Shown in pieces: positions 42,057-51,259 of a stretch of 64,000 nucleotides of DNA. Under the pieces are notes generated by a model. The model was not told the origin of the DNA. It did not search any database and was given only the letters and a program-made list of their open reading frames with translations. The stretch is taken from the NCBI RefSeq assembly GCF_014205335.1, contig NZ_JACHNH010000001.1, positions 3,404,501 to 3,468,500 on the forward strand. Reading direction: 5' to 3'. The stretch comes from Amorphoplanes digitatis (GTDB lineage Bacteria; Actinomycetota; Actinomycetes; Mycobacteriales; Micromonosporaceae). The number at the start of each line of letters is the position of its first letter. Position 1 is the first letter of the stretch. A program made the translations under genes and the position numbers.

Positions 42057-42596
42057 GTGCGCCGCCTCTTCGCCGCCGTCCTGCTGGTCGTCGCCCTGGC
42101 GGGCTGCGCCGCCGAGCCGGACCCGCCGCCGCCCGCCTTCAACGCCACCGACGTGATGTTCCTCCAGATGAGCCTCGACTACATCGGACAGGGCGACCAG
42201 GTGGTGGCGCTTGCCGAGCGGCGCGCCGGCGACCCGCGGGTGCGGGCCCTGGCGATCGAGCTGCGGGGCCAGTGGCAGGGCGAGTCGGCGACGATGCGGC
42301 GCTGGCTCACCGGCTGGCAGCAGCCGCCGTCCGCGGACCCCGCGGCCGGCGCGCACGCGGGCCACGGCGAGCTGCACTCGCTGCGCCCCTCCGACCTCGC
42401 CGAGCTGGAGGCCGCCAAGGGCACCGACTTCGACCGTACGGCGGTCAGCCTGCTCCTCGGTCACCTGCACAACTGCGTCGAGTTGACCCGGATGGAGGCG
42501 ACCGGCGGGCAGTACCCGCCCGCGAAGGCGCTCGCCGAGACGATGACCAGGCAGCGACAGGGCCAGATCCAGCGCATGCTCGCCCTTGCGGCGTAA
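42057..42596 (+). CDS. DUF305 lipoprotein
   Basis: 179 aa from GTG 42057, SD GGGAGG 8 nt upstream. Signal with lipobox (VALAGC). The DUF305 ferritin-like helical pattern follows: FNATDVMFLQMSLDYIGQGD, AIELRGQWQGESATMRRWL, and FDRTAVSLLLGHLHNCVELTRM, although the usual MI.HH motif is changed to MSLDY, so metal-binding His residues are partly missing. Function unknown; exported. Confidence 0.83.
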   Translation: MRRLFAAVLLVVALAGCAAEPDPPPPAFNATDVMFLQMSLDYIGQGDQVVALAERRAGDPRVRALAIELRGQWQGESATMRRWLTGWQQPPSADPAAGAHAGHGELHSLRPSDLAELEAAKGTDFDRTAVSLLLGHLHNCVELTRMEATGGQYPPAKALAETMTRQRQGQIQRMLALAA

Positions 42597-42625
42597 TCCT
42601 TGTTTCGGCGGCAGTCCACCCCTGC

Positions 42626-42637
42626 TTGAAGCTTCAA
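42626..42637 (+). promoter_or_regulatory. Palindromic operator TTGAAGCTTCAA before the MarR gene
   Basis: Perfect 12-bp palindrome placed at the expected -35 position of a promoter whose -10 would be TACGAT (42646-42651). Its form (TTGAA..TTCAA) is typical of MarR-family operators, so autorepression by the next gene is likely. Confidence 0.7.
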
Positions 42638-42658
42638 TTTCGCAGTACGATGATGTGC

Positions 42659-43156
42659 GTGACCGTCGAACCCGCCGGATCTCCCCGCTGGCTCAGCGCG
42701 GGCGAGCTGCACGCCTGGCTGCCCATCGGCGGCCTGCTCCTCAAGCTGCCGGCCGCCCTGGACGCGCAGACGCTGCGTGACTCCGGCCTGAGCCACTTCG
42801 AGTACCTGGTGCTCGCGAGCCTCTCCGAGGCGCCGGAGCGCACCCGCCGGATGAGCGAGCTCGCCGCCCTGGCGAACGGCTCGCTGTCCCGGCTGTCACA
42901 CGTGGTGAAGCGCCTGGAGAAGCGGGGCTGGATCGAGCGAAAGGCCTGCCCGTCGGACGGGCGGTACACCAACGCGGTGCTCACCGCTGCCGGCTGGGAG
43001 AAGGTCCTGGCCAGCGCGCCCGGGCACGTCGCGGCGGTCCGGGCGCTGATCCTGGACGCCCTGTCCGCCGAGGAGCTCGAACGGTTCGGCGACATGGCCC
43101 GGCGGATCCTCGACCGCCTCGAACCCGGGGACGCCCGCGCCGCCTTCCCCGGCTGA
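42659..43156 (+). CDS. MarR-family regulator
   Basis: 165 aa from GTG 42659; the in-frame ATGs at 42650 and 42653 overlap or touch the -10-like TACGAT box, whereas this GTG is 7 nt after it. Winged helix pattern: GLSHFEYLVLASLSEAPERT, MSELAALANGSLSRLSHVVK, LEKRGWIERKACPSDGRYTN. It probably represses itself and perhaps neighbours through the TTGAAGCTTCAA site. Ligand unknown. Confidence 0.87.
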   Translation: MTVEPAGSPRWLSAGELHAWLPIGGLLLKLPAALDAQTLRDSGLSHFEYLVLASLSEAPERTRRMSELAALANGSLSRLSHVVKRLEKRGWIERKACPSDGRYTNAVLTAAGWEKVLASAPGHVAAVRALILDALSAEELERFGDMARRILDRLEPGDARAAFPG

Positions 43157-43172
43157 CGGCTATCGTCACGTC

Positions 43173-43706
43173 GTGGCTGAGCTGATCGCACCGACCGCAC
43201 GCCTGCACCGCGCCTGGCTGGACTCCCGGGACGAGTGGGGGCGCGACACGCACCAGGACGGTGCCGGCCTGCGCGCGGGCGACGAGGTCGACACCCCGGA
43301 CGGCTTCGCCGCCTGGGTGCGCCGCCTGCTCGGCGAGTCGGACCCGGCGAACCCGGTGCCCGAGGGCTGGGTGCACTGCACCTACTGGTGGATCGTAGAG
43401 GACGGCGAGGTGAAGGGCGCGATCGCGCTGCGCCACGAGCTCAACGACTTCCTCGAGCGCGCCGGCGGTCACATCGGCTACGGCGTACGGCCGTCGGCGC
43501 GCCGCCGCGGCCTGGCGTCGTTCGCGCTCGGCGAGGTCCTGCGCCATGCCGGCAAACTCGGCTTGAACCGGGTCCTGATCACCTGCAACGTGGCCAACGA
43601 TGCCTCGCGCCGCGTGATCGAGCGCAACGGCGGCGTGCTGGAGGACATCCGCGACACGGAGATCGGCCGGCTGCGCCGCTACTGGATCGACGTCTCCGGC
43701 GACTGA
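43173..43706 (+). CDS. GNAT acetyltransferase
   Basis: 177 aa, GTG start. YWWIVEDGEVKGAIALRHEL and HIGYGVRPSARRRGLASFAL (acetyl-CoA loop), VLITCNVANDASRRVIERNG. Similar to YfmK-like GNAT proteins of unknown substrate. There is no SD; TATCGT at 43161-43166 lies 6 nt before the GTG, so transcription may start at the start codon, 16 bp after the MarR gene. Confidence 0.85.
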   Translation: MAELIAPTARLHRAWLDSRDEWGRDTHQDGAGLRAGDEVDTPDGFAAWVRRLLGESDPANPVPEGWVHCTYWWIVEDGEVKGAIALRHELNDFLERAGGHIGYGVRPSARRRGLASFALGEVLRHAGKLGLNRVLITCNVANDASRRVIERNGGVLEDIRDTEIGRLRRYWIDVSGD

Positions 43707-43719
43707 GCCGACCGGCCGA

Positions 43720-44358
43720 TCAGCCGACCAGGCGGCGCTCCCAGGCCCATGCGGCGATCTCCACCCGGTTGCGGGCGCCCAGCTTGGTCTGGACGCTGCC
43801 CAGGTGCGTCTTGACCGTGCCGACCGAGATGAAGAGCTTGGTGGCGATCTCCGCGTTCGTCAGGCCGCGGGCCGCCAGCTTCACCACGTCCAGCTCGCGC
43901 GGCGACAGGCCGCCGTCGTCGCCCGCCGGCGCCGGCGGCGACAGGTGCTCCAGCAGCCGTACGGTGATCGACGGGCTGATCAGCGCGTCACCCGACATCG
44001 CCGCGCGGACCGCCTCGACCAGCAGCGCCGGCCCCGAGTCCTTCAGCAGGAAGCCGGCCGCGCCGTTGCGCAGCGCCTGATGCACGTACTCGTCGAGGTC
44101 GAAGGTCGTCACCACGACCACCTTGATGGGGTCCGCGACGCCCGGGCCGGCGAGCAGCCGCAGGGCCTCGAGGCCGTCCATCCGGGGCATCCGGATGTCG
44201 AAGAGCGCCACGTCCGGCCGCAGCTTGCGGGCCATCGCCACCGCCTCGACGCCGTCCGCGGCCTCGCCGACCAGCTCCATGTCCGGCTGCGCGCCGATGA
44301 TCATCCCGAAGCCGGTACGCACCATCGCCTGGTCGTCGGCGATCATCACGCGGATCAC
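43720..44358 (-). CDS. NarL/LuxR-type response regulator
   Basis: 212 aa from GTG 44358 with AGGAGG upstream. Complete receiver: MIADDQAMVRTGF (acidic pair), VALFDIRMPRMDG (phospho-Asp), AAGFLLKDSGP (Lys). GerE HTH at the C-terminus (LSPRELDVVKLAARGLTNAE, VGTVKTHLGSVQTKLG). Overlaps the histidine kinase stop by 4 bp (GTGA). Partner of that kinase; likely targets are the divergent ABC exporter genes. Confidence 0.95.
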   Translation of the reverse strand: MIRVMIADDQAMVRTGFGMIIGAQPDMELVGEAADGVEAVAMARKLRPDVALFDIRMPRMDGLEALRLLAGPGVADPIKVVVVTTFDLDEYVHQALRNGAAGFLLKDSGPALLVEAVRAAMSGDALISPSITVRLLEHLSPPAPAGDDGGLSPRELDVVKLAARGLTNAEIATKLFISVGTVKTHLGSVQTKLGARNRVEIAAWAWERRLVG

Positions 44359-45530
44359 CGCGCCACCTCCTGGTCGAGCGGCAGGGCCGCGTCGACCACC
44401 CAGCCTCCGTCGATGCCCGGCCCGGCGGAGATGCGCCCGCCGACCGCGCGGACCCGTTCCGTCAGGCCCACGAGACCGTACCCCGGCGCCTCCCGCGGCG
44501 CGGTGGCGCGCGGCGCGGAACCGTCGTTCGCCACCCGGACCAGCAGCCAGTCGGGGGTACGGCGCACCCACACGTCGGCGACGCGCGCACCCTGGGCGTG
44601 CCGGCGGATGTTCGTCAGCGCCTCCATCACCACCCGGTACGCCGACGTGGACACCTCCACCGGTATCCCGGCCGTGCTCCCGTCCACGTGCAGCCGGGCC
44701 AGCACCCCGCCCGAGTTGCCGAACTGGTCGAGCAGCGGCCCGAGCTCGTCGACGCCGGCCAGCGGCGCGAGCGGCGCGTCGGGCCGGGCGTTCGGGTCGC
44801 GCAGCACGCCGACCATCCGGCGCATCGACGCCATCGTCTCGGCGCCGGCCGCCTCGATCTGCTCGAGGGCGAGCATCACCCGCTTCGGGTCCTGCTCGGC
44901 GACGAAGCGGGCGCCCTGCGCCTGCACCACGATGCCGGTCACGTGGTGTGCGATGAAGTCGTGCAGGTCGCGGGCGAACTCGGTGCGCTGCTCGGCCCGT
45001 ACCGAATCGATCGCCCGCTGCCGGGTCGACTCGATGGTGCGCAGGTAGACGGCCAGGCCGATGACCGCGGTCGCGGCCAGGCCGAGAGCCAGGCCGGCGA
45101 TGACGTAGTCGGCCGTCAGGCCGCCGCGCAGCGGCATGAAGCCGATCGCCATGCCGATCGGCAGCACGGCGGCGACCGCCCACTGCGCGTCGCCCCGGCG
45201 GGTGACCACGTACATGACGCCGAGCAGGCCGACCGCCTCGGCCAGCCCGAAGCTGCCACCGACGCCGCCGGTGACCACGGCGAGCGCGATCGTCAGCAGC
45301 AGAGAGCACCCGGCGAGCAGCATCGCGATCTTCGGCAGACGCTTCGAACCCTGCCGGTGCCGGGGCAGCCAGACCAGCGCGGTCGCCACCGCGCTGACGA
45401 TCATCACCGGCGCGAGCAGCAGGCTGCCGCCGCTGGTCAGGGTGCTCAGGTCGATCAGGCCGAGAACGGCCATCAGGACCAGGGCGGCGACCTGGCCGGA
45501 GTGGAACAGAAGATTCTTTCGCGTCAACAT
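44355..45530 (-). CDS. NarL-type sensor histidine kinase
   Basis: 391 aa. About five to six membrane helices in residues 10-160 with almost no extracellular loops, typical of intramembrane-sensing kinases. HisKA_3 with phospho-His in FARDLHDFIAHHVTGIV, HATPase at the end (VVMEALTNIRRHAQG, GYGLVGLTERVRAVGGRI). Transcribed with its response regulator, divergent from an FtsX-type ABC exporter 153 bp away, an arrangement common for cell-envelope stress or peptide resistance. Confidence 0.95.
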   Translation of the reverse strand: MLTRKNLLFHSGQVAALVLMAVLGLIDLSTLTSGGSLLLAPVMIVSAVATALVWLPRHRQGSKRLPKIAMLLAGCSLLLTIALAVVTGGVGGSFGLAEAVGLLGVMYVVTRRGDAQWAVAAVLPIGMAIGFMPLRGGLTADYVIAGLALGLAATAVIGLAVYLRTIESTRQRAIDSVRAEQRTEFARDLHDFIAHHVTGIVVQAQGARFVAEQDPKRVMLALEQIEAAGAETMASMRRMVGVLRDPNARPDAPLAPLAGVDELGPLLDQFGNSGGVLARLHVDGSTAGIPVEVSTSAYRVVMEALTNIRRHAQGARVADVWVRRTPDWLLVRVANDGSAPRATAPREAPGYGLVGLTERVRAVGGRISAGPGIDGGWVVDAALPLDQEVAR

Positions 45531-45683
45531 CGTGACCCAGCGTAACCGCTGGTCAACGCCCCTCCATCGGCCGAAAGTCAGACCCGGGCCGGGCGGTTGT
45601 CCCCGCTGCGGGCCGATGCGCGGGCCGCCGCTCTGCCATCAGGATTCTCCCAGTTTCACCGACCCCGCCCTCGGAGGCTCCTG

Positions 45684-46466
45684 ATGAGAACGCAGTCCCC
45701 GGCCATCGCGCCGGCACCCGCCGGACCGGACGACGGCATGACCGCCGTCGCCGCCGTGGACCTGGTCAAGGTGTACGGCAGCGGAGACACCGCCGTACGG
45801 GCACTGGACGGCGTCACCGTCGGCTTCGCCCGGGCACAGTTCACCGCGATCATGGGCCCGTCCGGCTCCGGCAAGTCGACGCTCATGCACTGCCTCGCCG
45901 GCCTGGACACGGCCACCTCGGGCCGGGCTCTGCTGGGCGGCACCGACCTCACGACGCTGAGCGACAAGGTCCTCACCAAGGTCCGCCGCGAGCGGATCGG
46001 GTTCGTCTTCCAGTCCTACAACCTGCTGCCGCAGCTCACCGCCGAGCAGAACATCACCCTGCCGCTCGACCTGGCCGGCCGGCGCGCCGAACGCGGCCTG
46101 TTCGCGCACCTCGCCGACGTGCTCGGCATCACCGGGCGCCTCGCGCACCGGCCCAGCGAGCTCTCCGGCGGCCAGCAGCAGCGGGTCGCCCTGGCCCGCG
46201 CGCTGGTCTCCCGCCCCGAGGTGGTCTTCGCCGACGAGCCGACCGGCAACCTCGACTCGCGCTCCGGCGCCGAGGTGCTGACGTTCCTGCGCGACTCGGT
46301 GCGCGACCTCGGACAGACCATCGTCATGGTCACCCACGACCCTGGCGCGGCCGCCTACGCCGACCGGGTGGTGCTGCTCGCCGACGGCGCGGTCGCCGGC
46401 GACCTGGACCGGCCCGGCCACGCGGAGATCGCCGACGCCCTGCGCGACCTGGGTGCGCGCCGATGA
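45684..46466 (+). CDS. ABC exporter ATP-binding protein (MacB/LolD type)
   Basis: 260 aa from ATG 45684, SD GGAGG 7 nt upstream. Walker A GPSGSGKST, Q-loop FVFQSYNLLPQL, signature LSGGQQQRVALARAL, Walker B VVFADEPTGNLDS, H-loop TIVMVTHD. Belongs to the group that pairs with FtsX-like permeases. Its stop overlaps the permease start by 4 bp (ATGA). Confidence 0.95.
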   Translation: MRTQSPAIAPAPAGPDDGMTAVAAVDLVKVYGSGDTAVRALDGVTVGFARAQFTAIMGPSGSGKSTLMHCLAGLDTATSGRALLGGTDLTTLSDKVLTKVRRERIGFVFQSYNLLPQLTAEQNITLPLDLAGRRAERGLFAHLADVLGITGRLAHRPSELSGGQQQRVALARALVSRPEVVFADEPTGNLDSRSGAEVLTFLRDSVRDLGQTIVMVTHDPGAAAYADRVVLLADGAVAGDLDRPGHAEIADALRDLGARR

Positions 46467-49021
46467 CCGTGTTGCAGACCCAGCTGACCGGGGTCGCGCG
46501 GCGCCCGGCCCGGCTGCTGCTGACCGGCCTGGCGATGCTCGTCGCGTCCTTCGTGGTCTACGCGACAGTGCTCGCGCAGCAGATCGCCGAGCGCACGATG
46601 CTCGACGGGCTCAGCGGCACCCCCGCGGCCGTCGACCTCGTCGTCGGCCCGGACAGCCCCGACGGCGCGCCCTTCCTCACCGCCGACCACCTGGCGAAGA
46701 TCAGGGCCGTGCCCGGCGTCGCCGAGGCGGTGGGCCGGGCGGAGACCGCCGGAACCACCGGCGGGCAGTACCTGAACCTGACGGCCGACCCCGGCAGCGG
46801 ACCGCTCGCGGTCACCCACGTCACCCAGGGCCGCTTCCCGGCGGCGCCCGGCGAGATCGCCGTCAGCCCCCGTACGGCGGACCGGCTCGGCCTGCCCGTC
46901 GGCACCGCCGTCACCCTCTTCACGGCCTGGGACGACAAGGGCAACCCGGCCAAGCCGGTGAAGTTCACCGTCACCGGCCTGGTCGACGCCCGGGACGACT
47001 ACGGCTTCACCGGGTACGCGCCGGAGAGCACCGTCGCACCACTCGCCCCCGACGGCCTGCTGGCGCGGGTCGACCTGCGGCTGTCGCCCGGCGCCGACGC
47101 GGCCGCCGTGCGCGCGGAGGTGGAACGGGTCGCGCGGTCCGGGCCCGCACCGGCCGAGGGCTACGAGCGCCCGCGGGTCCGCACCGGCCTCGCGGTACGC
47201 ACGGCCGAGGCCAACAAGGCGGCGGCCGACCTGAACGCCCTCTTCGCCGTGGTCGCGATGTTCGTGGCGATCGCCGTCATCGCCGCCGGCCTGGTCGCCA
47301 CGTCCACGTTCCGGATCGTCTTCGCCCAGCGGATGCGCCAGCTGGCGCTGCTGCGGGCCGTCGGCGCCGGGCGCGGCTCGATCAGCCGGGCGCTGGCCGC
47401 CGAGGGCGCGCTGACCGGCCTCGTCGCCGGCGTGGCCGGCGTACTGGGCGCCCTCGCCGCCGGCCACGCGCTGCCGCCGCTGCTGCGCGCCCTCGAGCTC
47501 AGCGTCGCCTCGCCCGGCTGGCCCGTGCTGCCCGCGGCCGGCGTGGTCCTGCTGTCGGTGACCATCACGGTCCTGGCCGTGCTCGCACCGGCGTTCTCGG
47601 CCGCCCGGGTCTCCCCGCTCGAGGCGCTGCGGTCGTCCGGCACCACCGGCGCCCGCCGCGACATCGGCGTCCTGCGCTGGGCGTTCGGCCTGCTGTTCGC
47701 GCTGGGCGCGGCGGCGTCGGCCGCGTACGTCATCGCCGGACTGCCGGGCCGCGACGACGAGGACTACCGGGTGGAGCCGATGCTGCTCATGGTCGTCGTC
47801 TCGGGCGCGCTCGCGTTCTTCGCCCTGATGGCCCTCGGGCCGGTGCTGGTGCGGCCCGTGCTCGCCACCGTCGGCTGGCCGGTGCGGCGCCTCGGCGCGG
47901 TCGGCCGGCTCGCGGTCGGCGGGGTCGGCGGTGCGCCCCGGCGGGCCGCCGCGGTGTCCGTGGTCGTGGCGCTGGGCGTGACCCTGATCGCGGGGCTCGT
48001 CGTGACCGGGGCCTCGATCCGGGTACTCGCCGACCGGGAACTGGCATCCTCGGTGCCCGCCGACTTCGAACTGACCTCCGGCGGCGACGCCACGCTGCCC
48101 GCCGCCGTGTACGACCAGGCGAAGGCGAGCACCGACCTGGCGCACGTCACGCCGTACCGGCGGCTCAACGACGTGCGGGTCGGCGGCTCGGAGTACGGGC
48201 TCGCCGCCACCGACCTGGCCATGAAGGGCCTGCCGGCGCTCGACAAGATCGACGTCTCGGCCGGTTCGCTCGCGGACATCGGCCCCGGCCGGATCGCCGT
48301 CTCGGGCTTCGCCGCCGACGAGACCGGCCTGAAGGTCGGCGACACCACGACCCTGGCCGCCGCCGGAAAGACCGCCCGGGTACAGGTGGTGGCCACCCTG
48401 CCCGACGGGGCACCGCTCCAGTCCTACCTGCTGCTCGACCCGGCCGACCTCACCGGCCTCGGCGCCCCGGCCGGCTACTCGGGCCTGCTCGCCGACGCGG
48501 CGAACACCGGCGAGGAGGGCCGGACCGCCGGGCAGAAGGCGTTGCGGCAGCTCGCGCAGGGCCGTACCGGGGTGGGCGTCACCGTCCTGGCCGACCAGCG
48601 CGACCAGCTCAACCTGGTCCTCAACGGCGTACTCGCGGTGGCGCTCGGGCTGATCGGGCTGACCGTGCTGATCGCGGTGGTCGGCGTCGGCACGACGACG
48701 GCACTCTCGGTGGTGGAACGGGTACGGGAGTCCGGCCTGCTGCGGGCGGTCGGCCTGTCCCGCGGCGGCCTGCGGGTGATGCTCACCGCGGAATCCAGCC
48801 TGTACGGCGTCATCGGCGCCACGATCGGCCTGCTCCTCGGCGTCCCGTACGCCTGGCTGTCGATCAAGGCACTCGGGGTGAACGCGCCGCTGTCGCTGCC
48901 GGTGTGGCAACTGGCCGCGGTCTTCGCGGCGCTGGTCACCTTCACCGCGCTGGCCGGGGTGCTGCCCGCCCGGAAGGCCTCGCGGGTCAGCCCGGTCGCC
49001 GCCCTGGCCACCGACGGCTGA
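46463..49021 (+). CDS. FtsX-domain ABC permease with two FtsX modules
   Basis: 852 aa. An N-terminal TM helix and large extracellular region (residues about 45-250), then FtsX domain one (ALLRAVGAGRGSISRALAAE, ARVSPLEALRSSG), a second extracellular region and FtsX domain two (GLLRAVGLSRGGLRVMLTAE, ASRVSPVAALATDG). This pseudo-dimeric layout fits exporters of lipids, peptides or drugs controlled by NarL-type systems. Operon with the ATPase; a strong hairpin follows. Confidence 0.93.
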   Translation: MTVLQTQLTGVARRPARLLLTGLAMLVASFVVYATVLAQQIAERTMLDGLSGTPAAVDLVVGPDSPDGAPFLTADHLAKIRAVPGVAEAVGRAETAGTTGGQYLNLTADPGSGPLAVTHVTQGRFPAAPGEIAVSPRTADRLGLPVGTAVTLFTAWDDKGNPAKPVKFTVTGLVDARDDYGFTGYAPESTVAPLAPDGLLARVDLRLSPGADAAAVRAEVERVARSGPAPAEGYERPRVRTGLAVRTAEANKAAADLNALFAVVAMFVAIAVIAAGLVATSTFRIVFAQRMRQLALLRAVGAGRGSISRALAAEGALTGLVAGVAGVLGALAAGHALPPLLRALELSVASPGWPVLPAAGVVLLSVTITVLAVLAPAFSAARVSPLEALRSSGTTGARRDIGVLRWAFGLLFALGAAASAAYVIAGLPGRDDEDYRVEPMLLMVVVSGALAFFALMALGPVLVRPVLATVGWPVRRLGAVGRLAVGGVGGAPRRAAAVSVVVALGVTLIAGLVVTGASIRVLADRELASSVPADFELTSGGDATLPAAVYDQAKASTDLAHVTPYRRLNDVRVGGSEYGLAATDLAMKGLPALDKIDVSAGSLADIGPGRIAVSGFAADETGLKVGDTTTLAAAGKTARVQVVATLPDGAPLQSYLLLDPADLTGLGAPAGYSGLLADAANTGEEGRTAGQKALRQLAQGRTGVGVTVLADQRDQLNLVLNGVLAVALGLIGLTVLIAVVGVGTTTALSVVERVRESGLLRAVGLSRGGLRVMLTAESSLYGVIGATIGLLLGVPYAWLSIKALGVNAPLSLPVWQLAAVFAALVTFTALAGVLPARKASRVSPVAALATDG

Positions 49022-49035
49022 CGAGGACGTGTCCG

Positions 49036-49063
49036 GCCCCCGGCGGCTCCGGCCGCCGGGGGC
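49036..49063. terminator. Bidirectional hairpin between permease and monooxygenase-like gene
   Basis: 12-bp stem GCCCCCGGCGGC (49036-49047) with its exact complement (49052-49063) and a 4-nt loop, between two convergent stop codons. Confidence 0.8.
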
Positions 49064-49069
49064 GTCCGG

Positions 49070-49369
49070 TCAGGTCACCGTGTAGTGGGTGACGGTCTCC
49101 TCGCGGCCGATCAGGAAACGCTCGTCCTCGGGGTAGAAGACGGCCCGCGAGATGTCGTCGCCGGCGAAACCGCGGATCGCCTCCGCGGACTCCCACCAGC
49201 TCAGCGTCACCACCTCGGTGCGGCCGTCGCCGAGGTCGCGCGTCCACATCTGCGCATCGACGTTGCCCGGAGTCCGCCGGTATTCGGCCATGCCGGTCCG
49301 GTTGATGTAGTCGACGTATTCCCCGGCACCTTCGGTCGCGACCCAGCCGCGCCACATGCGTGCGATCAC
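49070..49369 (-). CDS. ABM-like dimeric alpha/beta-barrel protein (99 aa)
   Basis: Start GTG 49369 (VIARMWRGWVATEGAGEYVD), chosen because homologues start near M/VIAR.WRG and a TAGGCT box (49377-49382, minus strand) lies 7 nt upstream. The pattern GMAEYRRTPGN, EVVTLSWWESAEAIRGFAG and FLIGREETVTHYTV fits the antibiotic biosynthesis monooxygenase/EthD-like superfamily. The exact activity is unknown; many members are cofactorless or heme-binding. Single gene. Confidence 0.75.
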   Translation of the reverse strand: MIARMWRGWVATEGAGEYVDYINRTGMAEYRRTPGNVDAQMWTRDLGDGRTEVVTLSWWESAEAIRGFAGDDISRAVFYPEDERFLIGREETVTHYTVT

Positions 49370-49432
49370 CCGACCGAGCCTAGCGGCCGTACGAATTGAC
49401 ATCGGCGTGGATGATGTCGACGTCAAGGTGCC

Positions 49433-50287
49433 ATGATCATCGCGGAGGTCGGGCCACACATGGTGAGTCGGTGGCGGCGCGAGGTCTCGCGCGCGGACCA
49501 GATCATGGAGGCCCTCCAGCGGGCACCGGAGGCCATCGACGTGCGCGGCGCCCGGCGATGGCGGTGGGCCGACGAGCACTGGCGCGACTGGCTGCGCCGG
49601 TCCGGCACCGCGATGGAGCTGTTCACCCGGCGCAACGAGAGCGACGAGTACCGGTACCTGCTGGGCGCGGACGCCTACCGGGACCAACTGGTGGAGGCGC
49701 TGTCCCGCGCTCGGCCCCGGGACTGCGCGGCCGCCGGCTTCGGCTGCACCCGGCGCATCGACCGCGCCTGCCGCGGCCCGGAGATCTGCTCCCGGGACCG
49801 CGCGGAGGCCCCGGACGACCGGACCCACCGGGAGGGCCCGCTCCCCGGTGCCTGCGACTCGTTCTACCTGGATCTCGGCGAGGGCCGCGCCTGGATCGGG
49901 TTCAGCGCGGGTGACCGGCACCGCGCCGTGCTGTGGTGGGAGAACACCTCGTCCGGGATGCTCTGGATCGACGGCACCCGGGTCGGCGGGGACCAGACCC
50001 TCGACACGTCCGGCCGATGGCTCGACGACCGGTTCTACACGGTCCAGGCCGAGGGGCCGGAGGACCATCCGGCACAGGAGTACGGGATGGGAAGCCTGAG
50101 CAGCCGCATCAGATCCCTCCTGCTCCACGACGCCGACCGTTCCTCGACCCGGCTGCTCACCCCGACACCGGACGAGCTCTGGACCGACCCAAGGATCGTC
50201 CGCAGCGGCGAGTCTCTGCTGGTCCACGCCCGCCCGGACGACATCAGGACCGGAACCCCACCCACCCGCATCCTCCCGACCGGATAA
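49433..50287 (+). CDS. Hypothetical protein (284 aa)
   Basis: Not recognised. ATG at 49433 follows AAGG by 5-6 nt. It starts MIIAEVGPHMVSRWRREV and contains a Cys-rich centre (CAAAGFGCTRRIDRACRGPEIC), possibly metal binding, followed by a beta-rich part (SFYLDLGEGRAWIGFSAGD, AVLWWENTSSGMLWIDG). There is no signal peptide or membrane segment. Codon use (GC-rich third positions) is consistent with a real gene. Confidence 0.65.
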   Translation: MIIAEVGPHMVSRWRREVSRADQIMEALQRAPEAIDVRGARRWRWADEHWRDWLRRSGTAMELFTRRNESDEYRYLLGADAYRDQLVEALSRARPRDCAAAGFGCTRRIDRACRGPEICSRDRAEAPDDRTHREGPLPGACDSFYLDLGEGRAWIGFSAGDRHRAVLWWENTSSGMLWIDGTRVGGDQTLDTSGRWLDDRFYTVQAEGPEDHPAQEYGMGSLSSRIRSLLLHDADRSSTRLLTPTPDELWTDPRIVRSGESLLVHARPDDIRTGTPPTRILPTG

Positions 50288-50592
50288 CGACAAGCAACCG
50301 CGACTCTCCATTCGTAATAACCGGAACGAGACACGTCGAGTAATCGCCAGGACGCGCGATACCCGCCCCGGCGCACTATTGCCGATATTTCCTTTTGTTT
50401 CTCGGCCAGATGAGCGACCAATTCCGGGCGTTCACCGGGCTCACGCCGCCCGGTGCGTCGAAGTCCGGCGGTGGTTCCCGCGCGAACATCCCGGCCACGC
50501 GCGGGACGGCCGCTGACGGCCGATTGATTTCTTACCGGAGCGACAGCTCACGGCACGCTAATTTGGGGGGACCTCACAGCAAGGAGAGCCCC
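50288..50592. promoter_or_regulatory. Intergenic region upstream of the RibD-like gene
   Basis: It includes a relatively AT-rich part (50370-50402 with TTTCCTTTTGTTT) and TAATTT (50560-50565), a possible -10 about 28 bp before the start codon. No gene supported; the ORF extending upstream of 50593 lacks homology and precedes the SD. Confidence 0.35.
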
Positions 50593-51174
50593 GTGGGCAA
50601 GGTGGTCATGTACAGCTCGGTGTCGGTGGACGGCTTCATCGCGGACGAGAATGATCAGCCCGGGCCGCTGTTCGACTGGTTGTCCAGCGGTGACGTCCCG
50701 TTGGACGAGAGCGGCTACGTGAAGGTGTCGCAGACCTCCTACGACTACACCCGGGCGTACTGGGACCAGATCGGGGTGACGATCGCCGGCCGCCACGTCT
50801 TCGACATGACGGACGGCTGGGACGGGAAGCCTCCGAGCGGGATCGACCACGTGGTCGTCGTGACACACCGGCCGGCGCCCGAGGGCTGGGACCCCGAGGC
50901 GCCGTTCCATTTCGTCGACGGCGTCGAGGCGGCCGTGGCCAAGGCCCAGGAGCTGGCGGGTGACCGCCTGGTCGAGGTCGCCGCCGGCGATGTCGGTGGC
51001 CAGGCGCTTGCCGCGGGCCTGGTAGACGAGGTGCGCATGGACGTCGTACCCGTGGTGTTCGGGTCCGGCAAGCGTTACTTCGGGTCGGTCGACGCGCAGC
51101 ACCTGTTGGAGGATCCCGACGTGGTGCTTCAGAGCAACCGGGTGCTTCACCTGCGCTACCAGGTGCGCCGCTGA
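50593..51174 (+). CDS. RibD C-terminal/dihydrofolate reductase-like protein
   Basis: 193 aa from GTG 50593, 6 nt after AAGGAG. DHFR-like fold of the YwjB/YyaP group: VVMYSSVSVDGFIADENDQP at the start, TIAGRHVFDMTDGWDG, VVVTHRPAP, and VAAGDVGGQALAAGLVDEVR followed by VPVVFGSGKRYF. Probably an NADPH-dependent reductase; not a bona fide RibD because the deaminase domain is absent. Substrate unknown. Confidence 0.88.
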   Translation: MGKVVMYSSVSVDGFIADENDQPGPLFDWLSSGDVPLDESGYVKVSQTSYDYTRAYWDQIGVTIAGRHVFDMTDGWDGKPPSGIDHVVVVTHRPAPEGWDPEAPFHFVDGVEAAVAKAQELAGDRLVEVAAGDVGGQALAAGLVDEVRMDVVPVVFGSGKRYFGSVDAQHLLEDPDVVLQSNRVLHLRYQVRR

Positions 51175-51259
51175 CCGATCCGACGTGGCCGGGTCCGGCC
51201 GGGCGGGTCCGCTGCGGGGCTGCGGGGCGTCGCTCGTCCGGGTATGCGGTGGGGCGCTC

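Noticed and set aside
50395..50592. N-terminal extension of the RibD-like gene
   Set aside because: It precedes the AAGGAG site and has no family similarity.
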